Source of the DNA: Cyanomargarita calcarea GSE-NOS-MK-12-04C
GTDB lineage: Bacteria; Cyanobacteriota; Cyanobacteriia; Cyanobacteriales; Nostocaceae
DNA: 64,000 nt
Reading direction: 5' to 3'
Assembly: GCA_019359595.1 (NCBI GenBank)
Contig: JAHHGZ010000044.1
Location: 1 to 64,000, forward strand
The translations under genes and the position numbers were made by a program. The notes beneath the pieces are model-generated. The model ran no database searches. It saw nothing but the letters and a program-made list of their open reading frames with translations, and was not told the DNA's origin. Positions 29,887 through 39,446 of the stretch are shown piece by piece; position 1 is the stretch's first letter; each line of letters starts with the position of its first letter.

Positions 29887-30077
29887 GAGGAATCTCCTCT
29901 GTTTTATCGAAAAAGCGCGTATGGGCAAGGCATACCGGACTCATAGGTTTAAGTAGGGGTTGCAAAATTAAACGACCAGAATTAATTTATACCAAAGGCT
30001 TTGACTAAATCAATATCAATCGCGAGAGTATAAATAATTTCGCGTACCCACTTATTATCTGCGTCCGGTGTGTTTTA

Positions 30078-31223
30078 TTACTTAGCGGGAGCTTGAGCTA
30101 GTCCAATACCGACATCTCGTGATGGTAAATCTAAACGTAGAGCATTTTGAGTTAGTACGCTCCAGAGTTCTCGTCCTCTCAATCCAGTGGTTTGAGCGTA
30201 CAGTGCAGCAATACCGGCAACGTGTGGTGTAGCCATACTTGTTCCAGCATAACGGTCATACTGCTTTGGCATGGGGACGCTAGAATAAATGTTTACCCCA
30301 GGAGCCGCAATATCAACTTGTCCGCCTTTTGCATCTGTTCCACCACAAGAAAAATCAGCAACTTGTAAGTTAGGGTCTAAAGCTGCAACTGCCATGATAG
30401 AGGGACAGTTAGCTGGGCTTCCAACGGGTTGGATTTTTCCACGACTGCGATCGCTTTCATTCCCAGCGGCAGCAATTACCAAAGTACCTCTGTCGAGTAT
30501 TCTTTTGGCAACATTTTCATAGAAGTCAGAAAAGGGTTCACCCGGTTCAGTAGCAGAGCCAAGGGACATAGAAATAATCTGACAACCGCTAACGAGTGCC
30601 CATTCCATACCAGCGAGAATCCAAGCACCATTACCAAAGCCTTGATTTCCAAGTACTTTACCTATGTAAATTTCTGCTTCATAAGCAATGCCATAGCGGG
30701 GTAATCTGCTTGGTTTTAACCCACCAAGAGATGTACCCGTACAGTGAGTACCGTGTCCCAGTACATCCTGTGCATCTTCATTGGGAACAAAGGACTTAGT
30801 AACAATTGTTCGTCCTTGATAATCAGGGTGATTTCGGTCTAAACCTGTATCTAAAATGGCTACCTTAATACCCGCACCAGTAGCAGGAGAATCAACTACA
30901 CCTGTTACCTGCAATCCCCAGGTATTTTCAGATTCAGTCAATTGTGGTGATATCGCAGCATCTTTTAAATTGACAATGGGATAAAAGAATCTTTCTGGTT
31001 CAATCGCTAAAATTGGACTATCGGTAAGACCTCTAATGCTTATAGTTAACTCTTCTGGTGCAGCATCAATAACAGCAACACCTAGATTTTCAAAACTTAC
31101 GATACTATCTACACTTCTAGTAGTAACGCGCTCCTCTAGCATTTGCACGCCTTCTGCTACTACGCCTTCGCGTAACAAAACTAAACTTCTACCTGTAAAA
31201 CGAGGTCTATTGGCAATAGTCAT
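30078..31223 (-). CDS. Subtilisin-like (S8) serine protease
   Basis: 381 residues from the ATG at 31223 (AAGGAGAG 6 nt upstream; the frame to 31265 is less likely). The catalytic triad is visible: D125 (AILDTGLD), H157 (GHGTHC) and S329 (GTSMATPH), plus the oxyanion Asn in AAAGNES. The first about 95 residues form a propeptide-like domain (LVLLREGVV...VAVIDA). There is no clear signal peptide, so it is probably cytosolic, or exported by another route. Cyanobacteria use related enzymes for regulated proteolysis and peptide maturation. The small I9-like gene follows on the same strand. Confidence 0.92.
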   Translation of the reverse strand: MTIANRPRFTGRSLVLLREGVVAEGVQMLEERVTTRSVDSIVSFENLGVAVIDAAPEELTISIRGLTDSPILAIEPERFFYPIVNLKDAAISPQLTESENTWGLQVTGVVDSPATGAGIKVAILDTGLDRNHPDYQGRTIVTKSFVPNEDAQDVLGHGTHCTGTSLGGLKPSRLPRYGIAYEAEIYIGKVLGNQGFGNGAWILAGMEWALVSGCQIISMSLGSATEPGEPFSDFYENVAKRILDRGTLVIAAAGNESDRSRGKIQPVGSPANCPSIMAVAALDPNLQVADFSCGGTDAKGGQVDIAAPGVNIYSSVPMPKQYDRYAGTSMATPHVAGIAALYAQTTGLRGRELWSVLTQNALRLDLPSRDVGIGLAQAPAK

Positions 31224-31415
31224 GTTGAACTCTCCTTTTAATAAAGTTAAAATCAGAACTTGCAAAACACTTGCCAGTCTGGGAATGCATTACATTGGTT
31301 GCATTCTAACTTTATATACTTTGAGAATTTTTAGCTTATGCAGTTGGGTCTTGTGCAGGTAGCCACTTGCGTAGGCTATTAATTGTATCTTCATACTATT
31401 TGGTATGAGTGCTTA

Positions 31416-32843
31416 CTACATCCTTTGTTGCTTCTGAATGCGTTCTTTAAATTCTTCTGCTCTTTTCTGGTTAGGAATTTCTGCCACTAATGTTTCTATG
31501 AGTTGCGTTGGAGTTAAATTTGGTTGTTGGTCTAAAGCATCTTTAATAATTACACTCGCAAAAGGCCCAACAAAACTAGTCAGTTCTCGTCGGCAACGTT
31601 CTAAAAACTCCGGATTGCTAATTGCAGGAAAGTTGCCAATATTTGCCTGTGAATTATTATAACTCTGAAGAGTTTTGGAATTCAACTCACTAGGTAGTTT
31701 GATGTGTTCTCTAAACTCTTGTGCCAGTTTTTGGTTGGGAATTGCTGCAGTTACTTTTTCCAGAAACTCTTCTACAGCTATTCCTGGGCTTTTCTCCAAG
31801 GTGTGTTTCATCAAATAACTAGCGAATGGCCCCACAAGACTAGTCAACTCTTTCTGACAATACTGCAAAAACTCCGTGTTTAGAGAAACAGGTGCTTGGT
31901 CTGGGAATGTAGTTGGTTGATTTTCCTCTAAATCTTGATTAGTAATTGCTGCTTGATTTTGCTCAGGGGAAATGTTAACTTGTAGTGTTTTCTGTGATGG
32001 ATTCAGATCCATGAGAATTAATCCGGCTGACTGGTAACGCTCAGTTGGTACTTCTGCCAGCATTTTGTCTAATATGCGAGCCAAAGAAGCACTAATATTT
32101 ACATAAGAGCGCCATTGCCACTTGAAAGAATCATCTATCAACAAATGTGGCATTCTCCCAGTCAAAAGCACAACCACACAAACGCCAAGTGCGTAGATAT
32201 CGCTGGAGGGATAGCAATAACCCAAACGCAGTTGCTCTGGTGGGGAGTAGCCCATTTTTCCGACTACTGAACCCCGAGATGAATACTGGGTATTTAATGG
32301 ATCGGCAGCCAAAATCTGGGTGAATTTTTCCTTAACCACCCCAAAGTCAATCAGCATTGGTTTATACTGGTTGTTGGCAAGCATGATATTCTCCAGTGAA
32401 ATATCCCGGTGAATAATGTTCCGCTCGTGGATATATTCCAAAATTGGCACCATATCTATTAACCACCTTCTCACTTCGGCTTCAGAAAATGGCTGACGTT
32501 TCTCGGAAAGGCGATCGTGTAAAATTTGCCAGTAATTTTTGCCGTCAATATATTCTTGGACGATAAATAGTCGGTCTTTTTCGGTAAACCAAGCCAAAAA
32601 TTTGGGAATTTGCGGATGGTCTATTTTGTATAAAACTTTTGCCTCTCGCTCAAATAGTTCCTGAGATTTACGGAGAATTTCCGCTTTCGTGTTTGCAGGT
32701 ACAAACTCTTTGAGAACACAGGGTTCGCCGAACCGCTGAATATCAAAGGCCAGGTAAGTTCGTCCAAACCCACCCTGTCCCAGAAGTTTGTCAATCCGAT
32801 AACGGCTATTTATTAAAGTTCCTGGGCTAATTTGTGCAAGCAT
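31416..32843 (-). CDS. Ser/Thr protein kinase with two copies of a module shared with the caspase-like protein
   Basis: 475 residues. A eukaryotic-type kinase domain (about 10-285) has the G-loop GQGGFGRTY, VAIK-like VLKEF, HRDISLENIML and IDFG in place of DFG with its Asp kept. A linker follows, then two tandem modules of about 65 residues beginning CQKELTSLVGPFASYL (C329) and CRRELTSFVGPFASVI (C417), each ending IPN.K...EF.E.I. The same module occurs twice at the C-terminus of the caspase-like protein encoded at 40207-42417. No transmembrane segment. The modules probably mediate self-association or docking, coupling kinase and protease in one signalling circuit. That coupling is inference. 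Confidence 0.9.
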   Translation of the reverse strand: MLAQISPGTLINSRYRIDKLLGQGGFGRTYLAFDIQRFGEPCVLKEFVPANTKAEILRKSQELFEREAKVLYKIDHPQIPKFLAWFTEKDRLFIVQEYIDGKNYWQILHDRLSEKRQPFSEAEVRRWLIDMVPILEYIHERNIIHRDISLENIMLANNQYKPMLIDFGVVKEKFTQILAADPLNTQYSSRGSVVGKMGYSPPEQLRLGYCYPSSDIYALGVCVVVLLTGRMPHLLIDDSFKWQWRSYVNISASLARILDKMLAEVPTERYQSAGLILMDLNPSQKTLQVNISPEQNQAAITNQDLEENQPTTFPDQAPVSLNTEFLQYCQKELTSLVGPFASYLMKHTLEKSPGIAVEEFLEKVTAAIPNQKLAQEFREHIKLPSELNSKTLQSYNNSQANIGNFPAISNPEFLERCRRELTSFVGPFASVIIKDALDQQPNLTPTQLIETLVAEIPNQKRAEEFKERIQKQQRM

Positions 32844-33235
32844 GGTTATTATATGTACTCTTTAGTACCGTTACTTATTTATAAGGTCAAATATCAATAA
32901 TTATGCATAAAATTTACAGATTGTCGTTTTCTGTAAGAAGAATTTATCTGTAGGCAGTCACGGGGTGAAATAAGCAGTCATGTAGAAAATTACGTTAAGG
33001 ACTTCATGACCCGTCTTCAACATCCTATCCCGTGGACGGCGAGTTCCAAGTACAATTTAACTAAAATTTAGTAAAACTCGATTTAATCTTGAACGAGCCT
33101 TAACAACTTGTACTTACCAATCTAGCTTAAGGTTTACCTGCGATCGCTCCTTCATTTGGGGCAGCATTGGCAGAAGCTTGTGCGGTATGCTTGGAGGAAC
33201 ATCACAGTTGATGGAAATTTTAACGCCAAATTTGA
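32844..33235. other. Spacer with decayed nuclease sequence
   Basis: About 390 bp. The last 100 bp read, in changing frames, like a decayed upstream part of the Rpn-type gene that follows. The rest is AT-rich, with no recognisable signal beyond the kinase promoter that must be here. Confidence 0.45.
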
Positions 33236-33577
33236 GCTATACTGGCAGCCCGTTACCGAGCAGCTTATACTGAGATTTTAGCTGGTTTGCGGTTTGAGAA
33301 GGGTTTAATTCGTCAGTTATTAAGCGAGGATATTATGCAGGAATCGGTTATTTATCAGGATATTTTACAAAAAGGACAAGAACAGGGAAAGCAACAAGAA
33401 GCTTTTTCTTTATGTATGTCTCTGTTATCTGAACGTTTTGGTCAGATGGATGAATCTATTTATCAAAATGTTCAAGTTTTGAAGACTGAGCAATTAGAGG
33501 CTTTATGTCGGGCACTTTTAAGAATGTCTGAGATAGATGATTTAGTGATTTGGCTTGAGCAAAATACAAGCAGTTAA
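33236..33577 (+). pseudogene. C-terminal remnant of an Rpn/transposase-like nuclease (DUF4351-type)
   Basis: An open frame after an in-frame TGA (33233-33235) encodes ILAARYRAAYTEILAGLRF, then a helix ending QDILQKGQEQGKQQE, and a C-terminal domain with QVLKTEQLEALCRALL. This is the C-terminal half of the Rpn-family PD-(D/E)XK proteins (usually 250-300 residues) that are abundant in cyanobacteria. The nuclease domain is gone, so it is a remnant. Small ATG/TTG starts inside it give at most 96 residues. Confidence 0.6.
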
Positions 33578-33964
33578 GCAATTATTAGTTGGTGTTGGGT
33601 TAAGACGCATTGGAGATTGTTAATTAAGTTTACAGCTTATTGTACGTCTTCACCCAATCTACGAATCGATGCGATCGCACTCAAGTATTGACGTGATTAT
33701 CTATACATTACTCTGTGCTGATAGCAGGGATAATATGTAGTTGTTAAATTTATTGTGTTGTTGCCATAGAATACACTACGCTAATTGCCAAGCTCGCGAT
33801 CGCTACCAACATTGTCAACTACCGCATTTGCTTTCATAAAAAATTACCGCGCACCCTAAAATCTGGGAAAATTTTGCTAATCGTACTTGTAGTTGCGCTA
33901 CCCTGGGGGAAGGCTGCGCAAATAGCGCTCTTCGCAGCAAAAAACATTTTGGATTTATTCCCAC
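33578..33964. other. Spacer with a duplicated segment
   Basis: About 390 bp. The part from about 33888 (GTTGCGCTACCCTGGGGGAAGG) into the HNH pseudogene is repeated at 35918-36045, so the two stretches share a recent duplication of about 130 bp. Confidence 0.5.
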
Positions 33965-34380
33965 CTACTTAGGTGGATGCCAGTTACTCTCAATCCACAA
34001 TGCTCTTGCTTCAGTTATATACTCATTATTTAACCGCAAAGCAATTACTGTTGCTCTGCCTGTAGGTGTCAGACCGGCAACATGGGTTCCGCCATTAACC
34101 CAGTTAAAATGTTCTTGCCAAGATTCTTGTCTTGGGTTAAACAACGGAGCTAACTGACTTGTTTGTGGATCAGTTGCGTGAGTTTTTACACCTTTAAATT
34201 CGTTACAACGGTACTTGAGGCTGCCAAATTTTCAGGTTTATCTTCACCACCAGCCATTTTAGGAATGATATGCTCCATAACCAGTGGCATACCAACCAAG
34301 CGGGAATAAGTTCGGCAATATTCACACCGATAATTGGCTCTTGCTAAAACCTCAGAACGAATTTTTTCGGGGATGGACAT
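33965..34380 (-). pseudogene. HNH endonuclease broken by a frameshift
   Basis: The N-terminal part from ATG 34380 has CEYCRTYS and the HNH core MEHIIPKMAGGEDKPENLA, then shifts frame near 34215-34225 and stops at 34186. In the other frame the homologous tail continues as YRCNEFKG, then ATDPQTSQLAPLFNPR and finally ARALWIESNWHPPK, to the stop at 33965-33967. An intact relative is encoded at 36404-36841. The antitoxin-like partner gene lies 3 bp upstream. Confidence 0.75.
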
Positions 34381-34383
34381 AAA

Positions 34384-34803
34384 TTATTCGGGTAATTCGT
34401 TGAGGCTTGGTACTCTATGTCCCCGCCAACGAAGAACGGACCAAGCGTAGGCTTTTTGCAACATCAATCGGTCAGCAGTTGTTCTTAATTCGCTAAGTTC
34501 TTGACGTTCTTGAGGAGTTAATTCGTCAGTTTGATTTTTCTCTAATAATTCTATATGCCGTTGTTGTTGCTCCCTAGTAACTTGACTTTGGGCAATTGAG
34601 AGTAATTCCGTACTATCCCAGCTTTGCATCTGTAATAGTTCTGACTGTATTTCTAATGGAGCATTGTCAGGTGTGGGTGGTAAGTTACTGGCAATACTTT
34701 GAGCGGCAAGAACTTCTAGTGGTTGCTGAGTTGCCGAGGCAATACGAGCCAATTGCTTAAACACTGGGTCGGGAAGTTCGACCGTGACTTTTTGCGTTGG
34801 CAT
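34384..34803 (-). CDS. Partner protein of the HNH pseudogene (antitoxin-like)
   Basis: 139 residues from the ATG at 34803 (the longer frame starts with TTG). The N-terminus KVTVELPDPVFKQLARIA resembles a ribbon-helix-helix-like DNA-binding strand. The C-terminal half has LLEKNQTDELTPQERQELSEL then a helix ending VLRWRGHRVP. The same C-terminal pattern (LTLEEENELDKYEEL...) occurs in the protein encoded before the intact HNH gene at 36116. Its stop is 3 bp before the HNH start. The role as antitoxin or regulator is inferred. Confidence 0.7.
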   Translation of the reverse strand: MPTQKVTVELPDPVFKQLARIASATQQPLEVLAAQSIASNLPPTPDNAPLEIQSELLQMQSWDSTELLSIAQSQVTREQQQRHIELLEKNQTDELTPQERQELSELRTTADRLMLQKAYAWSVLRWRGHRVPSLNELPE

Positions 34804-35086
34804 TGTTTGTTGGATATAACTTATTGTTTCTACCTTCAATACTAACAGTGGGAAAATATTTCCGTCTCACTCGCCACTTCCGCCTTCGTTCGCGTAGCAT
34901 CTCCGTAGGAGAATGGTATCGTATCCCGAAACAACCTATATACGTCCCAGGGGAAACGCAACTCACTTTGGAGGGTTGCTCCGATAAAAAACCTTAATTA
35001 GTGTAATTCTTTCAAAATTACGAAAAATAGTATACTCAGCTTGTATTAAGGCTTGGATGTCAGCATATTTCCCATAAATCATAAAA

Positions 35087-35746
35087 ATGGTGAAAAAAAT
35101 CGTGGAAGCTTTAGCGACGGTGTTGGCAAGGGTGGCGACTAATGACCAAACCCCTGTGGCTAAAACCCGCGAGTTTGCAGAAGAATTAAAACAGACTAGC
35201 AATACTACTACAGATACAATTATTTATGATGGCTTACGGCGGATTGCCAATGTCCTCCCAGAGATTGCTGTATCGCCGTTGGTGGTGTTAGTAGACCAAT
35301 TTGAAGAAGTTTACTCCCTTTGTAAAGACACTACGGAACGCCAAATATTTATTGAGAACTTAATTCATGCTGCGAGCGATCGCTCTGGCTGCGTATCAGT
35401 AATTATCACCCTCCGCAGCGATTTTTTAGGAGAAACCCAAAGACACCCAGTTTTGAATCAGGTAATTGCATCTAAAGGTGTAATTGTCCCAGCGATGAGT
35501 GAAGAGGAACTGCGGCGAGCAATTACCAAACCAGCAAAGTTAGCAGGACATCCCCTAGATGAAGCTGTAGTCTCCCTCTTACTTAAGGATACACATGGAC
35601 GAGAAGGAGCATTACCCCTGCTGCAATTTGCTCTCACCCGCATCTGGGAGGGTTTAAAAAAGGGCGTTGAACCCAGTAAGACACTGGAAGAGATTCGCGG
35701 TGTGGGGGGAGCCTGGGAGCAAGTCAAACTAACATTTCCGACTTAA
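35087..35746 (+). pseudogene. Fragment of an STAND-type NTPase (nSTAND1-like)
   Basis: 219 residues with a clear Walker B strand LVVLVDQFEEVYSLC (near 65), the sensor segment VIITLRSDFLGETQRHP and PLLQFALTRIWEG near 185. These are the middle of the NTPase domain found in cyanobacterial WD40 or TPR STAND proteins. The P-loop and the helical/repeat regions are missing on both sides; sequence after LTFPT is unrelated. It is a fossil of a large signalling or conflict protein. Confidence 0.75.
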
Positions 35747-36115
35747 TTATGCGTCCAACTACACAACGCTACAATACTACAACGCGACAACATAAAAGCG
35801 ATGGTCGTTGACTAAGAGTGCGCAGACAAATTAATAGACATTTAAATCTTGTAGAGACTAGCCAGTGCAACGTCTCTACAAGATTTAAAATTATTACGAA
35901 ATGTTCCAAATTTAAATAGTTGCGCTAGCCTGGGGAAAGCTCCGCCAATAGCGCTCTTTGCAGCAAAAAACATTTTGGATTTATTCCCACCTACTTCGGT
36001 GGATGCCAGTTACTATCAATCCACAATGCTCTTGCTTCAATTATAATAGTCAATTTGTACAGTGCGTAAGTCCTAAAATCTATCGAACTAACTACGCAAT
36101 ATATATAGAGATACT
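35747..36115. other. Spacer with a third HNH tail remnant
   Basis: Contains a TAGAGAC...GTCTCTA inverted pair (about 35851-35880). From 35918 to 36045 it holds a copy of the segment at 33888-34020, including a minus-strand HNH C-terminal piece (ARALWIDSNWHPPK, stop at 35996-35998). Confidence 0.6.
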
Positions 36116-36397
36116 ATGGCAACCAATTTACCTATAAAATTAGAACATTTAGAACATTTACCCAATAGCTTGCCGTTAGATGGTGCTATCCGTATTGAAT
36201 TAGTCGAAGGTGTACCAATTTTTCGTGCTTCAAGTATTGTCATTGAAAGAATTGAAATATTATTGATAAAACAAAAACAATCATCACTAACCTTAGAAGA
36301 AGAGAATGAATTAGATAAATATGAGGAATTAGATGATTATTTGAGCTTGGTTAATCGTATGATACGTAATATGTCCTTAAGTACTAGTCAAGTATAA
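36116..36397 (+). CDS. Partner protein of the HNH endonuclease
   Basis: 93 residues. The N-terminus is DGAIRIELVEGVPIFRAS, the middle IEILLIKQKQSSLTLEEENELDKYEELDDYLSLVNRMIRNM. The latter matches in pattern the C-terminal half of the product of 34384-34803. It is followed 6 bp later by the HNH gene, so the two are co-translated. It may be an antitoxin-like control protein. I do not recognise a named family. Confidence 0.65.
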   Translation: MATNLPIKLEHLEHLPNSLPLDGAIRIELVEGVPIFRASSIVIERIEILLIKQKQSSLTLEEENELDKYEELDDYLSLVNRMIRNMSLSTSQV

Positions 36398-36403
36398 AAC
36401 ACA

Positions 36404-36841
36404 TTGACTCGTTACATCAGTGAAGCAGCTCAAAATCAAGTCAGGGAACGCGCTTACTTTTTGTGCGAGTATTGTCATGCATCAGAAAAATGGCAGTATA
36501 TTCCGTTTACGGTAGACCATATTATTCCCCTGTCTAAAGGTGGGGTAAACTCCATTGATAATTTAGCGTTAGCGTGTTTTCATTGCAATCGTCAAAAGTC
36601 CGATAAAACTACTGCATCTTATGAGTCAGGAACCGAAATACCTTTATTTAATCCTCGCACAAATATCTGGGCAGAGCATTTTATTTGGTCAAAAGATACG
36701 CTTTCAATTATTGGTTTAACACCAATTGGACGTGCAACGCTTATAACGTTATATTTTAACCGAACTCGAATAATTAATATTCGTGCAGCAGATAGAGAAA
36801 TTGGACGACATCCACCACAAAATGACCCAATTCAAAGTTAA
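36404..36841 (+). CDS. HNH endonuclease
   Basis: 145 residues from a TTG at 36404; no ATG is available, and coupling to the upstream gene (6 bp) explains the weak start. Two Cys pairs (CEYC and CFHC) hold zinc and flank the HNH core VDHIIPLSKGG...NLALACFHCN. The tail contains LFNPRTNIWAEHF and GLTPIGRATL, as in the family common in cyanobacteria. It probably nicks or cuts DNA, as a host-defence nuclease or part of a selfish pair. The intact relative of the pseudogene at 33965-34380. Confidence 0.85.
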   Translation: MTRYISEAAQNQVRERAYFLCEYCHASEKWQYIPFTVDHIIPLSKGGVNSIDNLALACFHCNRQKSDKTTASYESGTEIPLFNPRTNIWAEHFIWSKDTLSIIGLTPIGRATLITLYFNRTRIINIRAADREIGRHPPQNDPIQS

Positions 36842-36859
36842 TTATAATTTACTTTATTC

Positions 36860-36930
36860 TCGCTGTTCTTTTTAATACCCCGACCTAATCAGGGTCTTTC
36901 GTTTTGAGTTGGGGTTCCAATTCCCAACAC
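36860..36930 (+). repeat. Composite T-arm-like repeat, copy C
   Basis: CTCGCTGTTCT, AATACCCCGACC with GACC/GGGTC pairing, and the T-arm-like TGGGG-TTCCAAT-TCCCA (one G-T pair; 36910-36926). The CTTCCTT tail is absent here and CACGCTCCCC follows. Confidence 0.7.
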
Positions 36931-37059
36931 GCTCCCCTGTGGGGTAGCGAGCGACCAACTAAAATCGCACAACGGTTTAGAAGCGCAATAGCACGCTTAT
37001 TTGAAGTATTTGTTTGAATCTAACAAAGCGCGTTTGCCTTGGGCAACACCGTAGATAAT

Positions 37060-38232
37060 TCAAAAGAACAAGATTTCCCGGTCAAAGTTTTCTGGAGTCG
37101 GTTCGGTTTCCCATACCAGCCCTTCCCCTTCATCACCCAGAGCGATTTCAAGATAAAGCCTTTCTACAGGAGTTGTCGCTTTGACTTGGTTGCCGTCGAA
37201 TGGCTGCAAATCTTCGGTCAAAAGTTTAAATTTCACTCCCGTAGGAACCATTTCACCTCTGATTGCATTCCGCAGTTCAAAGCGCCATACTCTGGAAGCA
37301 GTATCACCTTTGGGTTGCAATCGCAATTCGTATTGTTGTTCCGCAATAGTTAATCTCCGCACCAAAGTTGGCGATGCTGATTCCCCTGAACCCCTAGCAC
37401 CTTCCATGCCGGTTTGTAATTCCAGACTTCCCCAGCCAAATTTTTGGGCAACATCTGACACACCTGTTTGCAACCATTGAGTAATTGACCACTGTTGCTG
37501 CATTCCTTGACGTTGTTCGTACAAACGCTTTCTCCATCCTCCGTGTTCGAGAATTGCAGCCCAGGTTTCAAAAGGTACTGCTGTTCTTGGTGAAATTACG
37601 GCAGATTTTCCCAACCGTCCAAGCAAGTTTTCTGCTTGGGCTTGAGCTAATTCTGGTAGAGGTGCAATTTCGGATCGGGTAATTTCTTCTGGACATATTT
37701 GCCGTGCCATCCACAGAATGCTCAGGTTAGAAATCAAATCTTCTCCATCTAAACAATAAGCGCGATCGCCTGCATCATAAGAAGCTGTTTTCTTGAGTTG
37801 AGCGTGGGTTGTATATCCCCAAACTCTGATGTAGCCTTCTTCCAGATTGACTTGCACTGCTAAATAATAATCTGCCACCCAGTTGGGAATATCCACCCAT
37901 TCTTGAGGAACCCGGAATTCACTTAAATCTGTGGCTTCAGTTGGAATCAATGCCAATCTAGCATTCCCAAAGGTAATTCCTGTACCGTTAGTTACTTCCC
38001 AAATACTGGGTAAAGTCGCAAGATTGGGAAAAGGAGCCGCATCGTTTGCATACTCAGAGCGCAGCCAAGGCAGAAAAGTATTGAGACTCAAGCGGTTGAG
38101 ATATGCCATCCAACTACGACTAGGTGTCGAAAAAGCTTGACTTTGCTGCCAAATTTTAGATAGTTCGTTTTCGGGAAGTTCTAAGTACAAGTGAGTTAGG
38201 TTGGTTAAAGTAACGGTGTCTGAGTTAAACAT
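37060..38232 (-). CDS. DUF1822 family protein
   Basis: 390 residues from the ATG at 38232; an in-frame start at 38286 would overlap the upstream gene. It resembles the cyanobacterial DUF1822 family: a mixed alpha-beta N-terminal part with LYLELPENELSKIWQQS, the central WVADYYLAVQVNLEEGYIRVWGY, and a C-terminal beta-rich domain (LRLQPKGDTASRVWRFELRNA). No catalytic motif. In other cyanobacteria DUF1822 genes sit beside a sigma-like gene and a caspase- or CHAT-type gene, as here. It may be an adaptor in that signalling module. Confidence 0.8.
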   Translation of the reverse strand: MFNSDTVTLTNLTHLYLELPENELSKIWQQSQAFSTPSRSWMAYLNRLSLNTFLPWLRSEYANDAAPFPNLATLPSIWEVTNGTGITFGNARLALIPTEATDLSEFRVPQEWVDIPNWVADYYLAVQVNLEEGYIRVWGYTTHAQLKKTASYDAGDRAYCLDGEDLISNLSILWMARQICPEEITRSEIAPLPELAQAQAENLLGRLGKSAVISPRTAVPFETWAAILEHGGWRKRLYEQRQGMQQQWSITQWLQTGVSDVAQKFGWGSLELQTGMEGARGSGESASPTLVRRLTIAEQQYELRLQPKGDTASRVWRFELRNAIRGEMVPTGVKFKLLTEDLQPFDGNQVKATTPVERLYLEIALGDEGEGLVWETEPTPENFDREILFF

Positions 38233-38249
38233 AATAATTAATCCGTAAA

Positions 38250-39446
38250 TTATGATGAAGGACGGCTGTAGTGAGCTTGTAACCACTCCTCTAAAACCGT
38301 GCTTATATAATTAAGTACCGACGAATTCAGGGAGATATGCAATGATTCTTTGCTCCAATTCGCAAATTTCAGCAATAATGTGTCTTTTGACTTGGTGAGT
38401 CTGCGAGAAACAGTATATTGCTTGATATCTAACTCTTTTGCAATCTGCTGTTGAGTTAAACTCCGACTGTAATAAAGTTGTATGATCTTTTGCCCTTCTT
38501 CATCCAGTTCGCTCAACGCTGAAATTAAAAAAGAACTAATTTGAGATTGCTGTGACTGTCTCTCAACCACCTCCTCTTGGACAACAAACTCCGTCATTAA
38601 CGATTCCTGCCTCAACTGCGGCAAGATATCCTGAAATTCTCCCCCATCTCCATCCCCTGTCGCTGCATTTATCGAGCTAAAATTTGGGTACAAATAAGAA
38701 CGCACGGCCTTCGCACAAGCCACCAGCCATTTTTCCATCGTTTCCCCGTTGTATTCTTTCCCCGGTTGGGATAGTTGGGTATGACGTTCCGAATTGTAAA
38801 ATTGAGCGATCGCATTCCATGTCCCTTCATCTGGTTTTGGTAGTTTGCGAGTCCCTGTAGCTTGCTGTGGTGCATATAAAGCTTGGTAACTTTTCCAAGC
38901 CAATACATAACATTCGATTGTCTGGGCACTCAGCCCAGCATTTTGCAAAGACTCTAGCAATCGCTTTTGAGTCAGCTTTCGCAACAACCGCCAATTTGTG
39001 CAAATATCAATTTCCTGCTGCTGACGGAGCATTTCCTTGAGTTCGCTACTGAATATTGCACTGCTGTAATTTTTCAGGCTAAAGCCCATGTCAGGTTTAA
39101 ACCCTTTTAAAACTTTATCCACCCGCAGTATTGCCATTTGAAAGCAATCCGACAAAGTGAATTGACAAGAAGAAATACCCGCGATCGTTTTGCGAGCTGC
39201 CCAATGGCATACTTCTTGCAAATAAGCTGACAAATGTCCTTTTGCCAAGCTCTCTGGTTCCTTTTGCCACGCTTTATACCAGTAGTATACCCAAAAATTT
39301 TCCGAATCTTCTGGTTGTGGAAGACGTGCCTGAGAATTGACTATATTTCGTCGCAGCTTACCATCGATTGCCCAACCAATTACTCTGTCAGCGTCTAATT
39401 GTAAGAAAGTTGCAAATAGCTCAGTGATACCTTGCCGGGAACGCAT
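38250..39446 (-). CDS. Sigma-70-like regulator
   Basis: 398 residues. Only the C-terminal region 4 is clear: LDEEGQKIIQLYYSRSLTQQQIAKELDIKQYTVSRRLTKSK (about 310-352 with the helix-turn-helix). The N-terminal 300 residues are helical and lack the classical regions 1-2 of primary sigma factors. The C-terminal extension (about 45 residues) is also unusual. It is upstream of the DUF1822 gene (about 17 bp gap) and divergent from the caspase-like gene with a 760-bp shared promoter region. It may control its own neighbourhood. Confidence 0.8.
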   Translation of the reverse strand: MRSRQGITELFATFLQLDADRVIGWAIDGKLRRNIVNSQARLPQPEDSENFWVYYWYKAWQKEPESLAKGHLSAYLQEVCHWAARKTIAGISSCQFTLSDCFQMAILRVDKVLKGFKPDMGFSLKNYSSAIFSSELKEMLRQQQEIDICTNWRLLRKLTQKRLLESLQNAGLSAQTIECYVLAWKSYQALYAPQQATGTRKLPKPDEGTWNAIAQFYNSERHTQLSQPGKEYNGETMEKWLVACAKAVRSYLYPNFSSINAATGDGDGGEFQDILPQLRQESLMTEFVVQEEVVERQSQQSQISSFLISALSELDEEGQKIIQLYYSRSLTQQQIAKELDIKQYTVSRRLTKSKDTLLLKFANWSKESLHISLNSSVLNYISTVLEEWLQAHYSRPSS

